DNA of 64,000 bases from Devosia sp. Root413D1. Lineage in GTDB: Bacteria > Pseudomonadota > Alphaproteobacteria > Rhizobiales > Devosiaceae. A program made the translations under genes and the position numbers. Under the pieces are notes generated by a model. That model searched no databases. It was not told the origin of the DNA and saw only the letters and a program-made list of their open reading frames with translations. Numbering within the stretch: the stretch's first letter is position 1; each line of letters opens with the position of its first letter. Shown here piece by piece: positions 17,229 to 26,116 of this stretch. The stretch covers positions 222,390 to 286,389 of the forward strand of contig NZ_LMEA01000012.1 in assembly GCF_001425235.1 (NCBI RefSeq), written 5' to 3'.

Positions 17229-17909
17229 ATGAACGACAACGAACAGCAAGTGTTGCAACTGAGGCCGGAGGCGGCGCTGGCGCTGCTGGTCGAGCGGGTG
17301 CAGCACATGCTGACCACCTACGACGGGCGCATCGCCATCGGGCTCGCCGGCGGGCCGGGGGTCGGCAAATCGACGCTGGCGGTGAAGCTGGTAGAGGCGC
17401 TGAACGCGGCAACCCCTGAGCTTGCCGCCTATGTGCCGATGGACGGCTTCCACATGCGGCACGCCAAGCTCGAGAGCCTCGGCACGGTGAAGGACAAGGG
17501 GGCGCCTCACACTTTCGAAGGCGCGGCGTTCGCCGAGTTCCTCGCTGGGGTGAAGGCGGCGACGGTGCAGGTGAGCGGCCCCGGCTATTCGCGCGAAATC
17601 GAGGACGTGGTGATTGACGCCTTCATCGTTCCGGCTGGCGCGCGGGTGCTGGTGGTCGAGGGCAACTACCTGCTGCTGGCCAATGCGCCGTGGTGGCAGG
17701 TGCGGCCGCTGCTCGACCTTGCGGTGTTCATCGACCTGCCGCGCCACACGGTGAAGGCGAGGCTGCTGGCACGGCATGCCGAGCACGGCCTGTTCACCGC
17801 CGAGCGCAACCGCGAACATATCGAGCGCGTCGACCTCGCCAACTACGATCTGGTAAAACGCTCCCGCGGCCGTGCCGATATCGCCATAGATCTGATGACC
17901 GAGCGCTGA
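17229..17909 (+). CDS. P-loop nucleoside/nucleotide kinase family protein (uridine kinase / fructose kinase FrcK-like)
   Basis: A 226-residue kinase with a P-loop GGPGVGKST (residues 41-49), the MDGFHM motif (about 71) shared by uridine and pantothenate kinases, VVEGNYLLL (Walker B), and the lid arginines in DLPRHTVKARLLARH. GGAGG lies 7 bp upstream of the ATG at 17229. Similar rhizobial proteins are called fructose-transport-system kinase or simply nucleoside/nucleotide kinase. No sugar transporter is adjacent, so the substrate is open. Confidence 0.8.
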   Translation: MNDNEQQVLQLRPEAALALLVERVQHMLTTYDGRIAIGLAGGPGVGKSTLAVKLVEALNAATPELAAYVPMDGFHMRHAKLESLGTVKDKGAPHTFEGAAFAEFLAGVKAATVQVSGPGYSREIEDVVIDAFIVPAGARVLVVEGNYLLLANAPWWQVRPLLDLAVFIDLPRHTVKARLLARHAEHGLFTAERNREHIERVDLANYDLVKRSRGRADIAIDLMTER

Positions 17910-17975
17910 CCCGGCTACCGCCGCGCCCATGCGCCTGCTACGCATCTAAGGCGTCTCGGCGGCGGGGTCAGGTCC

Positions 17976-18464
17976 ATGCTTGTTCGCTTCTGCAAGATCG
18001 GCTTCGTGGCGGTGGTGGCGCTGTTCTTTTCGGTCATCGCCTACGGCAACATCACCGATTACGACAGCAACTGGCAGTTCGTGCAGCATGTGCTGAGCAT
18101 GGACACCATTTTCCCCAATTCGACGCTGAAGTGGCGGGCGATCACCGACCCGAACCTGCAGACCGCCGGATATTGGGGCATTATCGGCTGGGAGGCGCTG
18201 ACGGCGCTGGTGCTGTGGATCGGCGTGATCCGGCTGCTCGCGGCCGTCTCCGGTCTGGGGTTCGCCCGCGCCAAGGGCATCGCCGCTGCCGGCCTCACCA
18301 TGGGCTTTCTGTTGTTCGGGCTGGGTTTCGTCGTCGTCGGCGGTGAGTGGTTCGCCATGTGGCAGTCGGAAACCTGGAACGGCCAGCAGAAGGCCTTCGA
18401 GTTCATTTCGATGATCGGCCTTGCACTCGTCATACTGCTGTTGCCAGAACCGGCGGAGGCGTGA
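17976..18464 (+). CDS. DUF2165 small integral membrane protein
   Basis: A 162-residue protein with about four hydrophobic helices and the family's conserved blocks: FGNITDYD-like start (YGNITDYDSNWQFVQHVLSMDTIFP), AYWGIIGWEALTAL-like centre and GGEWFAMWQSETWNGQQ near the C-terminus. These mark DUF2165. Function unknown; inner membrane. It stands between the kinase and the MATE exporter on the same strand. Confidence 0.82.
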   Translation: MLVRFCKIGFVAVVALFFSVIAYGNITDYDSNWQFVQHVLSMDTIFPNSTLKWRAITDPNLQTAGYWGIIGWEALTALVLWIGVIRLLAAVSGLGFARAKGIAAAGLTMGFLLFGLGFVVVGGEWFAMWQSETWNGQQKAFEFISMIGLALVILLLPEPAEA

Positions 18465-18540
18465 CCGGGCCGCACGGCTGGCGTAGAGTTTAGCCCGTTC
18501 CATCGAATCGCCCACCCCGCCTCCATTTCAGACGGCCCAA

Positions 18541-19881
18541 TTGACCCGACCGACCTATCCGTTCGACGTGCGCTCCCGCGACGTCTGGGCCATTGCGCTG
18601 CCCGCCTCGGTGGCCTTCATCACCGAGCCGCTGGCCGGGCTGGTCGATATCACGGTGATCGGCCGGCAGGGCGATGCGGCAATGCTGGGCGGCGTTGTGC
18701 TGGGCGCGCTGGTGTTCGATTTCATCTTCTCGATGGCGTATTTCCTGAGGACCGGCACGGCCGGGCTGACCGCCCAGGCGATCGGGGCGCGCGACCCGCG
18801 CGACGGCCTGCTGCATGTGGCGCGGGCCATCGGCATCGGAGTGATCGCCGCCGTGCTGATGATCGCGCTGCAGCTGCCGCTGCTGGCGCTGGCGAACCTC
18901 GCGATGGCGCCGACCGCCGGTGTCGCCGAGGCGTTGAAGCAGTATTTCGAGGTACGGATCTGGGCGGCGCCGTTCTCGCTGATCAACTATGCGCTGCTCG
19001 GCTGGTTCTATGGCCGGGCGCAGGCCAAGACCGGCATGATGCTGCAGATGCTGATCCACGGCATCGATATTCCGCTGTCGATCCTGTTCGTGATGAGCTT
19101 TGGCTGGGGCCCGCACGGTGCGGCGCTGGCGACGGTGATCGGCCAGGCCGCGGCGTGCCTCCTCGGCCTCGTGCTGCTGGTCCGGCATTTCGGCGGAGCC
19201 GGCAAGGTGGTGGCAATGATCGTGCCGGACGAGCTGTTCCACGGCCATGCGCTCAGACGGATGTTCGGGCTGAGCCGCGATCTGATGATCCGCTCGATCG
19301 CGCTGATGGGGGCCTACGCCTATTTCGCCGCGCAGGGCTCGCGACTGGGCGAAGTGCCGCTCGCCGCCAACGCCATCCTCCTCAACTTCCTGATGATCTC
19401 GGGCTTCTTCCTCGATGGCATCGCCCAGGCGGCCGAGCAGCTCTGCGGCAAGGCGGTCGGCGCCAACTGGCGGCCGGCCTTCGACCGCGCCTACACCCTC
19501 GCATTCCGTTGGGGCACGCTGATCGCGGTCGGGCTGGCGCTGGTCTGGTTCGCCGGCGGCTGGTACCTGATCGACTTCATGACCACGAGCGAACCGGTGC
19601 GCGAATATGCCCGGATGTTCCTGTGGGTCGCGGCGCTCTCCTCGCTAACCGGCATGCCGGCCTTCGTGTTCGACGGCATTCTGGTGGGCGTCACGCTCAA
19701 TACGGTGATGCGCAACGGCATGGTGCTGGCGCTCGGCCTGTTCCTCGCCGCCGCCGTGGTGCTGCAGGGGGCGTTCGGCAATACCGGGCTATGGATCTCG
19801 ATCCACCTGTTCTTCCTCTGCCGCGCCGGCTTTTACTGGTGGGCGCTGGAGCGGAAGAAGGCGGGGTTGTTCAGTAGCTGA
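18541..19881 (+). CDS. MATE-family efflux transporter (DinF-like)
   Basis: A 446-residue polytopic protein with the two six-helix MatE repeats. The first begins VWAIALPASVAFITEPLAGLVDITVIG; the second is marked by LLNFLMISGFFLDGIAQAAEQLCGKAVG, the usual DinF-branch motif. MATE transporters export cationic or other small compounds in exchange for Na+ or H+. The start is TTG at 18541. Gene context gives no substrate. Confidence 0.9.
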   Translation: MTRPTYPFDVRSRDVWAIALPASVAFITEPLAGLVDITVIGRQGDAAMLGGVVLGALVFDFIFSMAYFLRTGTAGLTAQAIGARDPRDGLLHVARAIGIGVIAAVLMIALQLPLLALANLAMAPTAGVAEALKQYFEVRIWAAPFSLINYALLGWFYGRAQAKTGMMLQMLIHGIDIPLSILFVMSFGWGPHGAALATVIGQAAACLLGLVLLVRHFGGAGKVVAMIVPDELFHGHALRRMFGLSRDLMIRSIALMGAYAYFAAQGSRLGEVPLAANAILLNFLMISGFFLDGIAQAAEQLCGKAVGANWRPAFDRAYTLAFRWGTLIAVGLALVWFAGGWYLIDFMTTSEPVREYARMFLWVAALSSLTGMPAFVFDGILVGVTLNTVMRNGMVLALGLFLAAAVVLQGAFGNTGLWISIHLFFLCRAGFYWWALERKKAGLFSS

Positions 19882-19924
19882 CTGATCGGCCGGTGGCTGT
19901 GGACCCCCACCCCTGTCCCCTCCC

Positions 19925-19984
19925 CGCAAGGGGGAGGGAGACCCTCACACCAGCATCTCAGTCTGCGTCTCCCTCCCCCTTGCG
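19925..19984. repeat. Palindromic intergenic element / bidirectional terminator
   Basis: An 18-bp perfect inverted repeat (cgcaagggggagggagac at 19925-19942; gtctccctcccccttgcg at 19967-19984) with a 24-bp loop lies between the convergent MATE and pyrD genes. It belongs to the same purine/pyrimidine-rich family as 17064-17186. Confidence 0.75.
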
Positions 19985-19996
19985 AGCCACCGGATC

Positions 19997-21106
19997 CTAG
20001 AGGCTAGCCTTGCCTGAAGCCCACTCAGCCGTCGTCAGCCCGGTCAGCTCGGACACCGACTTCAGCCCCCTGCTCCGCACCGCAGCGCTCAGCCCGCGCT
20101 TCAGCCGGTCGAGCATATCGAGCCCGCCGAACACCAGGGCCGAGTAGAGCTGGATCGCGTCGGCGCCGGCCTCGAACTTGGCCACGGCGCTCTCGGGCGA
20201 GTGGATGCCCCCAACTCCGATGATCGGGAGCTTGCCCACCCGCTGGCGGACCTGCGCCAGCTTCTGCGTCGCGAGGTTGAACAGCGGCTTGCCGGAGAGG
20301 CCGCCGGTTTCGGTGGCATTCTCCAGGCCCTGCACCGGGTCGCGGCTCAGCGTGGTGTTGGAGACGATCAGCCCGTCGAGATCGGTGGCGAGCACCACTT
20401 TGGCGATGCCGTCGAGCGCCTTCTCGTCGAGATCGGGGGCGATCTTCAGCAGCACCGGCACGCGCACCGAGGCTTTGGAGCGGGCCTTCAGCACCGCGGC
20501 CAGCAGCCGCGTCAGCGCCTCGTCGGCCTGAAGGTTCCTGAGGCCGGGGGTGTTGGGGGACGAGATGTTGACCGTCAGGTAATCGGCGACCTCGGCGAAG
20601 CGGGTGACGCCGGTGACATAGTCGGCGACGAAATCCTCAGAGTCCTTGTTGGCCCCGATATTGACCCCGAGGATGGCGCCGACATGCGCACCCTTCAGCC
20701 GGGCAAAGGCCGCGTCATGGCCCTCGTTATTGAAGCCCATGCGGTTGATCACCCCATCGGCCGGGGTGACCCGGAACAGCCGCGGCTTGGGGTTGCCGAC
20801 CTGCGGGCGCGGCGTGACGGTGCCGATCTCGACCATGCCGAAGCCCATGCGGGCCAGCGGCTTGGGCACCTCCGCATTCTTGTCGAAGCCGGCCGCCATG
20901 CCGACCGGGTTCTTGAGGTCGAGCCCGCAAAGCGTGGTGTGCAGTTCGGGGGGATCGACGCCCTCCTGCTCCGGCGCGAGGCCGAGCCGCAGCGCCGCGA
21001 TGGTGGCGCCGTGGGCGATCTCGGGGTCCATCTTCAGCAGCGTGTCACGGGTCAGGCCCGAGACCAGCGGCATACGGAGCAACGGGGAGAGACGCGAGAA
21101 GATCAT
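19997..21106 (-). CDS. pyrD: Dihydroorotate dehydrogenase (quinone), class 2
   Basis: A 369-residue membrane-associated flavoenzyme of pyrimidine synthesis that oxidises dihydroorotate to orotate and passes electrons to ubiquinone. Class 2 features are the N-terminal amphipathic extension (LLKMDPEIAHGATIAALRLG), FMN-binding blocks (NPVGMAAGFDKNAE, GFGMVEIGTVTPRPQ), the catalytic serine in NISSPNTPGLR, and C-terminal GVGGI and GADAIQLYSALVF. The ATG at 21106 overlaps the stop of the DUF952 gene (ATGA), indicating coupling. Confidence 0.96.
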   Translation of the reverse strand: MIFSRLSPLLRMPLVSGLTRDTLLKMDPEIAHGATIAALRLGLAPEQEGVDPPELHTTLCGLDLKNPVGMAAGFDKNAEVPKPLARMGFGMVEIGTVTPRPQVGNPKPRLFRVTPADGVINRMGFNNEGHDAAFARLKGAHVGAILGVNIGANKDSEDFVADYVTGVTRFAEVADYLTVNISSPNTPGLRNLQADEALTRLLAAVLKARSKASVRVPVLLKIAPDLDEKALDGIAKVVLATDLDGLIVSNTTLSRDPVQGLENATETGGLSGKPLFNLATQKLAQVRQRVGKLPIIGVGGIHSPESAVAKFEAGADAIQLYSALVFGGLDMLDRLKRGLSAAVRSRGLKSVSELTGLTTAEWASGKASL

Positions 21107-21456
21107 TTGACCCAATCCGGCAGTGAGACGAGGCCGTCAGCTGGGACATCGAGCCGCGCCGTGTTGGAAACCGCCGACATCGGCAAGCTGGCGAACAGAT
21201 GCGGGAACAGATCGCCACCGCGCGATGCCTCCCATTTCAGCGCCTCGCCGAGCGGCGCCGCGGGCACCTGGAACAGCACCTGATCGCCGAGCCCGGCGAA
21301 ATAGAGCCGGATGGTTTCGCCGAGCTGTGGGGCGCTGGAGAAGTGGATGTAGCCATCCTTGAGGTCGATCGGCTGGCCGACGAAGCGGCCGGCGGCCAGC
21401 GACGCCTCATAAATCTCGCGGCTCGCGACCTTGTAGATGAACTCCGGGGTGGCCAC
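21103..21456 (-). CDS. DUF952 protein
   Basis: A 117-residue protein with the DUF952 hallmarks: IYKVASREIYEASLAAGRF at the start, DLKDGYIHFSSAPQL (His and Ser of the conserved block), and HLFASLPMSAV near the end. DUF952 has been proposed to have an ADP-ribosyltransferase-like fold; activity is not established. The start is GTG at 21456 with AAGGAGC 7 bp upstream. It overlaps pyrD by 4 bp, a frequent pairing in this group. Confidence 0.85.
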   Translation of the reverse strand: MATPEFIYKVASREIYEASLAAGRFVGQPIDLKDGYIHFSSAPQLGETIRLYFAGLGDQVLFQVPAAPLGEALKWEASRGGDLFPHLFASLPMSAVSNTARLDVPADGLVSLPDWVK

Positions 21457-21610
21457 GGCATGCTCCTTGGATCGAACGCGCCGGACCCTAGAGAGTCAGG
21501 CCGCCGATCACAAGTTGGTCCGGCCCGCTTTACAAGCGTCTGGGCCAGGTTTTGGATAGGACTTGTTTCCGCGCGGAGACAGCATTCCTCGGGGAGCTCG
21601 ACCGGAAAGC

Positions 21611-22255
21611 ATGCTCTCGCATAGCGACATCTGGAACGCCATCGACACGATCGCCGGACGGCACGGGCTGTCGGCGTCCGGGCTGGCGCGGCTTGCGGGT
21701 CTGGATGCCACGGCGTTCAACCGATCCAAGCGGATCAGCAAGGACGGGCGCAAGCGCTGGCCTTCGACCGAGAGCGTCGCCAAGGTGCTGGAAGCGACCA
21801 ACGAGAGTTTCGATGCCTTCCTCGCCGGCAGCGGCGCCTTTATGCAGGTACGGGCGCCGAACGCTACGCGGTCGTCTGTCCCACTGCTCGGTCTCGGGCA
21901 AGCCGGCTCGGGCGGCTTCTTCGATGCGGCCGGCTTCCCGCAAGGCCAGGGCTGGGACGAGGTGGCCTTCCCGTCGCCGCCCGAGGACGGCAGCTACGCC
22001 CTAGAAGTCTCGGGCGACTCGATGCAACCGCTCTATCGCGATGGCGACATCATCGTGGTGTCCCCCACCATGCAGATGCGCCGTGGCGATCGCGTGGTGG
22101 TGCGCACGAGGGCCGGCGAGGTGCTGGTCAAAGTGCTGTACCGGCTGACCCCGAAGCTGGTCGAACTCCACTCGCTCAACCCCGCCCATCCACCGCGCAT
22201 CCTCGCGATGAAGGACGTCGAGGGTATGGGCCGCATCGTCTGGGCCAGCCAGTGA
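21611..22255 (+). CDS. S24/LexA-like HTH transcriptional regulator
   Basis: A 214-residue regulator. The N-terminal helix-turn-helix (LSASGLARLAGLDATAFNRSKR, about residues 17-38) is followed by a linker and an S24 peptidase-like domain. The catalytic serine is in SGDSMQPLYRDGD (about residue 137) and the lysine is in VLVKVLYR (about 172). An Ala-Gly bond (QAGSGG, about residue 97) precedes the domain, as in self-cleaving repressors. GGAAAG precedes the ATG at 21611. Its stop overlaps the next gene (GTGA). It may be a self-cleaving repressor of the LexA/CI type, though without RecA-contact evidence this is inference. Confidence 0.83.
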   Translation: MLSHSDIWNAIDTIAGRHGLSASGLARLAGLDATAFNRSKRISKDGRKRWPSTESVAKVLEATNESFDAFLAGSGAFMQVRAPNATRSSVPLLGLGQAGSGGFFDAAGFPQGQGWDEVAFPSPPEDGSYALEVSGDSMQPLYRDGDIIVVSPTMQMRRGDRVVVRTRAGEVLVKVLYRLTPKLVELHSLNPAHPPRILAMKDVEGMGRIVWASQ

Positions 22256-22854
22256 CCGAACAACTCGAGATCGTCCTGCCCCCTGACGGCAGCGGGCCGG
22301 GTGTACTGGTCATCCATCCGTGGTGGGGCTGCAACCAGACAGTGCTGGATTTTGGCCGGCGCCTCGCCGAGCGCGGCTTCGTCGTCGGGCTGGCCGACGC
22401 CTTCGAGGGTAACGTCGCGACCGAGCGCGATACGGCGCAGGGGCTGCTGGAGCGCTACTGGCAATCGGCCCCGGCGCTGCTCGCCGACAATGTCCGCACC
22501 CTGGCCGCACATGCGGCGGTGACCGGTGGCGTCAGTGGGCTGGGCTTTTCGTTCGGCGGTTTCCAGTTGCTCCAGCTACAGGAGGAGCTGCCGCTCAGGC
22601 GCGTCGTCACCTATTACGCCGACCGCGAAGTCAGGTTGAAGGTGCCGGTGCTCGGCCACTTCGCCGAGACCGACCCGTTCGCTGACGATCAGGACGGGAT
22701 GATCAGAAAGCTCGAGGCCGCCGGTGCGCCCAGCACCGCCATCGTCTACCCCCACACCACGCACTGGTTCGCCGAAGCCGACCGGCCGGAATATGATGCC
22801 GCGGCCGCCGAGGCGGCGTTCGAACGCTCGGTGGCGTTCCTCCGCGCCGACTGA
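22252..22854 (+). CDS. Dienelactone hydrolase family protein
   Basis: A 200-residue cytoplasmic alpha/beta hydrolase. The opening GPGVLVIHPWWGCNQTV and the nucleophile elbow GFSFGGFQ are typical of the family; here Ser replaces the Cys of classical dienelactone hydrolases. The acid is in ETDPFADD and the histidine in PHTTHWFAE. The GTG start at 22252 overlaps the stop of the S24 regulator (GTGA), so it is translationally coupled to it. The substrate is unknown. Confidence 0.85.
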   Translation: MTEQLEIVLPPDGSGPGVLVIHPWWGCNQTVLDFGRRLAERGFVVGLADAFEGNVATERDTAQGLLERYWQSAPALLADNVRTLAAHAAVTGGVSGLGFSFGGFQLLQLQEELPLRRVVTYYADREVRLKVPVLGHFAETDPFADDQDGMIRKLEAAGAPSTAIVYPHTTHWFAEADRPEYDAAAAEAAFERSVAFLRAD

Positions 22855-22865
22855 GCGTCAGCCGT

Positions 22866-24479
22866 TCAATCGGCAGCAGTGACCAGCTTGCCGGCCAGCG
22901 CCTCGGCGATCAGCTTGCGGGTCTCGGCCACGCCGTAAAGCGCGATGAACGAGCCGAAGCGCGGGCCCTGGTCGGCGCCGAGCAGCACCTGATAGATGGC
23001 GCCGAACCAATCGCGCAGCGGATCGAAGGCGTGCGCATTGCCGACCGCATAGACGATGTCCTGCAGTTCCTTGGCCTCGAGCGCTTCCTTGCCGGCGAGC
23101 TGGTCGGCGAGATCCTGCAACGCGGCGCGTTCCTTGTCAGTGGGAGCGCGGAACGTCTTGGTCGGCTTCACCTCGTCGTTGAAGTACCGCACCGCATAAC
23201 CCGCGAGCCGGTCGAGCTCGGGGTTGGTCAGCGGCGTCTCGCCTGGCAGGCGGCGCGAGATGTAGTTCCACAGCGCCGACTTCTCATGCGCATTGGCAGC
23301 CGAGGCCAGGTTGAGCAGCAGCCCGAAGGAGATCGGCATGTCGACCACCGGGACCTTGCCCGAATGGATGTGGAAGGCCGGGTTCTCGAGCGCAGCTGCC
23401 GCGTCCTGGCCGTTATAGGCGGCGACGTGCTGGTAATACTCATCGACGGCACGCGGGATCACGTCGAAATAGAGGCGCTTGGCCACCCGCGGCTTCTGGA
23501 ACATGTAGAGGCTCAGCGTCTCGGTGCCGGCATAGGTCAGCCACTCGTCGATGGTCAGCCCATTGCCCTTCGACTTCGAGATCTTCTGGCCCAGGTCGTC
23601 GAGGAACAGCTCATAGACATAGTGCTCGGGCGGGGTGCCGCCGAGGATGGCGCAGATCTTGTCGTAGAGGTGCTGGTTGGTCTGGTGGTCCTTGCCGAAC
23701 ATCTCGAAATCGACGCCCAGCGCCGCCCAGCGCATGCCGAAATCCGGCTTCCACTGCAGCTTCACATGCCCGCCGGTGACCGGCAGGGTGGCATCGCGCC
23801 CATCCTCGTCGACAAAGGTGATGGTGCCGGCCTTGGCATCGACGTGCTTCATCGGCACGTAGAGCACGCGGCCCGAAATCGGCGAGATCGGCAGGAATGG
23901 CGAATAGGTCGCCTGCCGCTCCTCGCCGAGGCTGGGGAGCATCACCGCCATGATCTCTGCATAGCGCTCGGCGGCGCGCAGCAGCACTTCGTCGAAGCGC
24001 CCTGCCTTGTAGTACTCGGTGGCGCTGGCGAACTCGTAGTTGAAGCCGAAGGTATCGAGGAAGCGCCGCAACATGGTGTTGTTGTGGTCGCCAAAGCTCG
24101 GATAATCGCCGCCGAACGGGTTCGGCACGGCGGTGAGCGGCATCTGCAGGTAAGGCTCTAGCGCGGCGCGATCCGGCACATTTTCCGGGATCTTGCGCAT
24201 GCCGTCCATATCGTCGGAGAAGCAGAGCAAGCGGGTCGGGATCTCGTCGCGGGTCAGGAGCCGAAAGGCAGTGCGGACCATGGTGGTGCGCGCCACTTCG
24301 CCGAACGTGCCGATATGCGGCAGGCCCGAGGGACCGTAACCGGTCTCGAACAGCACTTCTTCCAGCCCCAGCCGCTCGACCCGAGCCACCAGTTTCCGGG
24401 CTTCCTCGAACGGCCAGGCGCGCGCCGTCTGGGCGGCGTCGAAGAAGGCGGGGTCGAGGGTTGGAAGCGGCGCGGGCAC
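22866..24479 (-). CDS. lysS: Lysine--tRNA ligase, class I
   Basis: A 537-residue class I lysyl-tRNA synthetase: Rossmann signature [12 protein letters not shown] (HIGH motif, about residue 54) and KISKSKGNG (KMSKS motif, about 300), then an alpha-helical C-terminal cage domain. Class I LysRS is used by archaea, spirochaetes and most alphaproteobacteria, which supports the taxonomic placement. The start is GTG at 24479; the protein length is normal. Confidence 0.95.
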   Translation of the reverse strand: MPAPLPTLDPAFFDAAQTARAWPFEEARKLVARVERLGLEEVLFETGYGPSGLPHIGTFGEVARTTMVRTAFRLLTRDEIPTRLLCFSDDMDGMRKIPENVPDRAALEPYLQMPLTAVPNPFGGDYPSFGDHNNTMLRRFLDTFGFNYEFASATEYYKAGRFDEVLLRAAERYAEIMAVMLPSLGEERQATYSPFLPISPISGRVLYVPMKHVDAKAGTITFVDEDGRDATLPVTGGHVKLQWKPDFGMRWAALGVDFEMFGKDHQTNQHLYDKICAILGGTPPEHYVYELFLDDLGQKISKSKGNGLTIDEWLTYAGTETLSLYMFQKPRVAKRLYFDVIPRAVDEYYQHVAAYNGQDAAAALENPAFHIHSGKVPVVDMPISFGLLLNLASAANAHEKSALWNYISRRLPGETPLTNPELDRLAGYAVRYFNDEVKPTKTFRAPTDKERAALQDLADQLAGKEALEAKELQDIVYAVGNAHAFDPLRDWFGAIYQVLLGADQGPRFGSFIALYGVAETRKLIAEALAGKLVTAAD

Positions 24480-24625
24480 GGCAGGCCTCAGATGCTGAGT
24501 GGGGAGAAGGCGCTCAATTGCACCAGCCGGCTACGGGCGTCAATGGGAAGCGCCCTGCCCTGCCTTGCCAAGCGCCGGTGCGGTGCCTAGTTATGCGGGA
24601 CTTTTCCAGCGCGGTCTCGGTTATC

Positions 24626-24668
24626 GCGAGATCGAACCGGAAAAGTCTGCGACTTTTCCTGATCTCGC
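24626..24668. repeat. Nested-hairpin intergenic repeat, variant copy
   Basis: Outer stem gcgagatc/gatctcgc (24626-24633, 24661-24668) encloses the same inner stem ggaaaagt/acttttcc (24639-24646, 24652-24659) as the other copies. The outer arms differ from gcgctttc/gaaagcgc in both halves yet stay complementary. It ends 13 bp before the TerB-like start and so lies in its 5' leader. Confidence 0.75.
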
Positions 24669-24681
24669 TTTCGAGGACCCG

Positions 24682-25086
24682 ATGGCCATTTCCCTGCAGG
24701 ACGCTCTCATCCACATCATGGTGGTCACCGCCTCGTCCGACGAGGGCATTTCCGACCACGAGCTGGATGTGATCGGCAGCCTGGTCGTGCGCTCGCCGGT
24801 CTTCGCCGATTTCGACCTCGAGCGGCTCTCGGCGGTGGCCAACGCGGCGGTCGACAAGACCAACAGCGCCGGCCTCGACACGGTGCTCAACGATGCCATC
24901 GCCGCTGTGCCGAAGCGCCTGCACGACACCGCCTACGCGCTCGCCGTCGAGGTCGCGGTGGTCGACGTGCAGCTGCCGCAGGAGGAGCTGCGCCTGCTCG
25001 AGATGGTGCGCGATCGGCTGGACGTCGACCGGCTGGTCACCGCCGCGATCGAAGCAAGCGCCCGCGCCCGCATGCGCGCGGCCTAG
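24682..25086 (+). CDS. TerB-like tellurite-resistance family protein
   Basis: A 134-residue all-helical protein: DALIHIMVVTASSDEGISDHELDVIGSLV carries the acidic metal-binding loop typical of TerB, and VAVVDVQLPQEELRLLEMVRDRL carries the second. A GAGGA site lies 4 bp upstream of the ATG at 24682. No other ter genes are present, so a role in tellurite resistance is not implied; lone TerB proteins are often stress or membrane-associated. Confidence 0.78.
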   Translation: MAISLQDALIHIMVVTASSDEGISDHELDVIGSLVVRSPVFADFDLERLSAVANAAVDKTNSAGLDTVLNDAIAAVPKRLHDTAYALAVEVAVVDVQLPQEELRLLEMVRDRLDVDRLVTAAIEASARARMRAA

Positions 25087-25182
25087 AGCATTTCACCGCT
25101 TCTTTGAATCGGTGCGTGCTCTGGGTTTTTGATTTGGTCGCGCTTTCGAACCGGAAAAGTCTGCAACTTTTCCTGAAAGCGC
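25085..25182. repeat. Nested-hairpin intergenic repeat, copy 2
   Basis: Same layout as the copy at 6356: first hairpin agagcatttcaccg (25085-25098) with cggtgcgtgctct (25110-25122, imperfect), then outer stem gcgctttc/gaaagcgc (25140-25147, 25175-25182) around ggaaaagt/acttttcc (25153-25160, 25166-25173). It fills the gap between the convergent TerB-like and solute-binding genes and could terminate both. Confidence 0.8.
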
Positions 25183-25183
25183 T

Positions 25184-25996
25184 CTAATAGAAACTCACCG
25201 GGAACCAGCGCAGGTAGAGTTCGTCGTAGGCGCCCGAGCGCTTCAGCCGGGCGAGGCCGTAGTCGATGACCTGGCGGACGGCGTCGGCGCCCGCCGGTAC
25301 GGCGACGGCCAGACCATCGCCGAACAGGTCGGGACGGAAATACGCCTCGCCCGCGAACTCGCAGCAGCCGACATGCTCGTTGAGCCAGAACGAGGCGCGC
25401 ATCGCATCGCCGAAATAGGCGTCTGCTTCGCCCTTCGACAGCGCATCGAGCGCCATGATCTCGCTGTCGAACTGGATCAGCCCGGCTGCCGGCAGGTAGC
25501 GACGGATGAACTCGGCATGGGTCGAGCCGCGGCGCACCGCCACCCGCTTGCCATCGAGCGATGCCGGCTCGAACCTGGCGGCCGCAGCGACGGGGGTGAC
25601 GAAACGGCCGGGCAGCATCAGGTAAATCTGCGAAAAATCGAACAGCGCCCCGTTCTCGCGGGTCAGCGCCAGCCCGGCGATCAGCGCATCGCCCTGCCGA
25701 TCTTCCAGCGCTCGTGCTGCCTGATCCCATGGCCAGGCCTGCACCGTGCAGGCAATGGCAAGATCGGCGCAGAGCGCCCGCGCCAGGTCGACATTGAAGC
25801 CGACCAGTTCGCCCTTGTCGTCACGGAAGTTGAACGGCGGAAAATCCGCGGTGGTCAGGAACCGGATCGACGGCACCGCGGCGAGGCTGGGGACGATTTC
25901 GCGCGCGCCGGGATCGATGTGATAGGGCAGCGCCTGCGCCATCACCGGCGCCGACGGGGCGAGCAGCAGAGCGAAGGCGAACAGTAAGGCGCGCAT
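25184..25996 (-). CDS. Periplasmic solute-binding protein, family 3
   Basis: A 270-residue exported protein with a signal peptide (LLFAFALLLAPSAPVMA) and a family 3 substrate-binding fold: FLTTADFPPFNFRDDKGELVGFNVDLARALC at the front, GDALIAGLALTRENGALFDFSQIY (the conserved hinge), and YGLARLKRSGAYDELYLRWF at the end. Such proteins bind amino acids or related ions for ABC uptake. No permease or ATPase gene adjoins it, so it is an orphan binding protein. A Cys pair (GCCEF) lies near residue 210. Confidence 0.85.
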   Translation of the reverse strand: MRALLFAFALLLAPSAPVMAQALPYHIDPGAREIVPSLAAVPSIRFLTTADFPPFNFRDDKGELVGFNVDLARALCADLAIACTVQAWPWDQAARALEDRQGDALIAGLALTRENGALFDFSQIYLMLPGRFVTPVAAAARFEPASLDGKRVAVRRGSTHAEFIRRYLPAAGLIQFDSEIMALDALSKGEADAYFGDAMRASFWLNEHVGCCEFAGEAYFRPDLFGDGLAVAVPAGADAVRQVIDYGLARLKRSGAYDELYLRWFPVSFY

Positions 25997-26116
25997 GACG
26001 TCCCGGGGCGAGCAATCCTCGGCTTATCGCCCAATTCGCCGGTAAAGGCGAGGGCCGATGCCGGCTGTTCTCAAGCTCTCGGTTTTCGAGCCGCTGGAGC
26101 GCAGCACGGATCAGGA

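Noticed and set aside
16991..17317. N-terminal extension of the helicase to 17317
   Set aside because: It crosses the 17064-17186 palindrome and encodes Pro/Gly-rich sequence; the helicase fold begins at about 16990.
24682..25086. Tellurite-resistance operon
   Set aside because: Only a single TerB-like gene is present; no terC, terD or terE neighbours.
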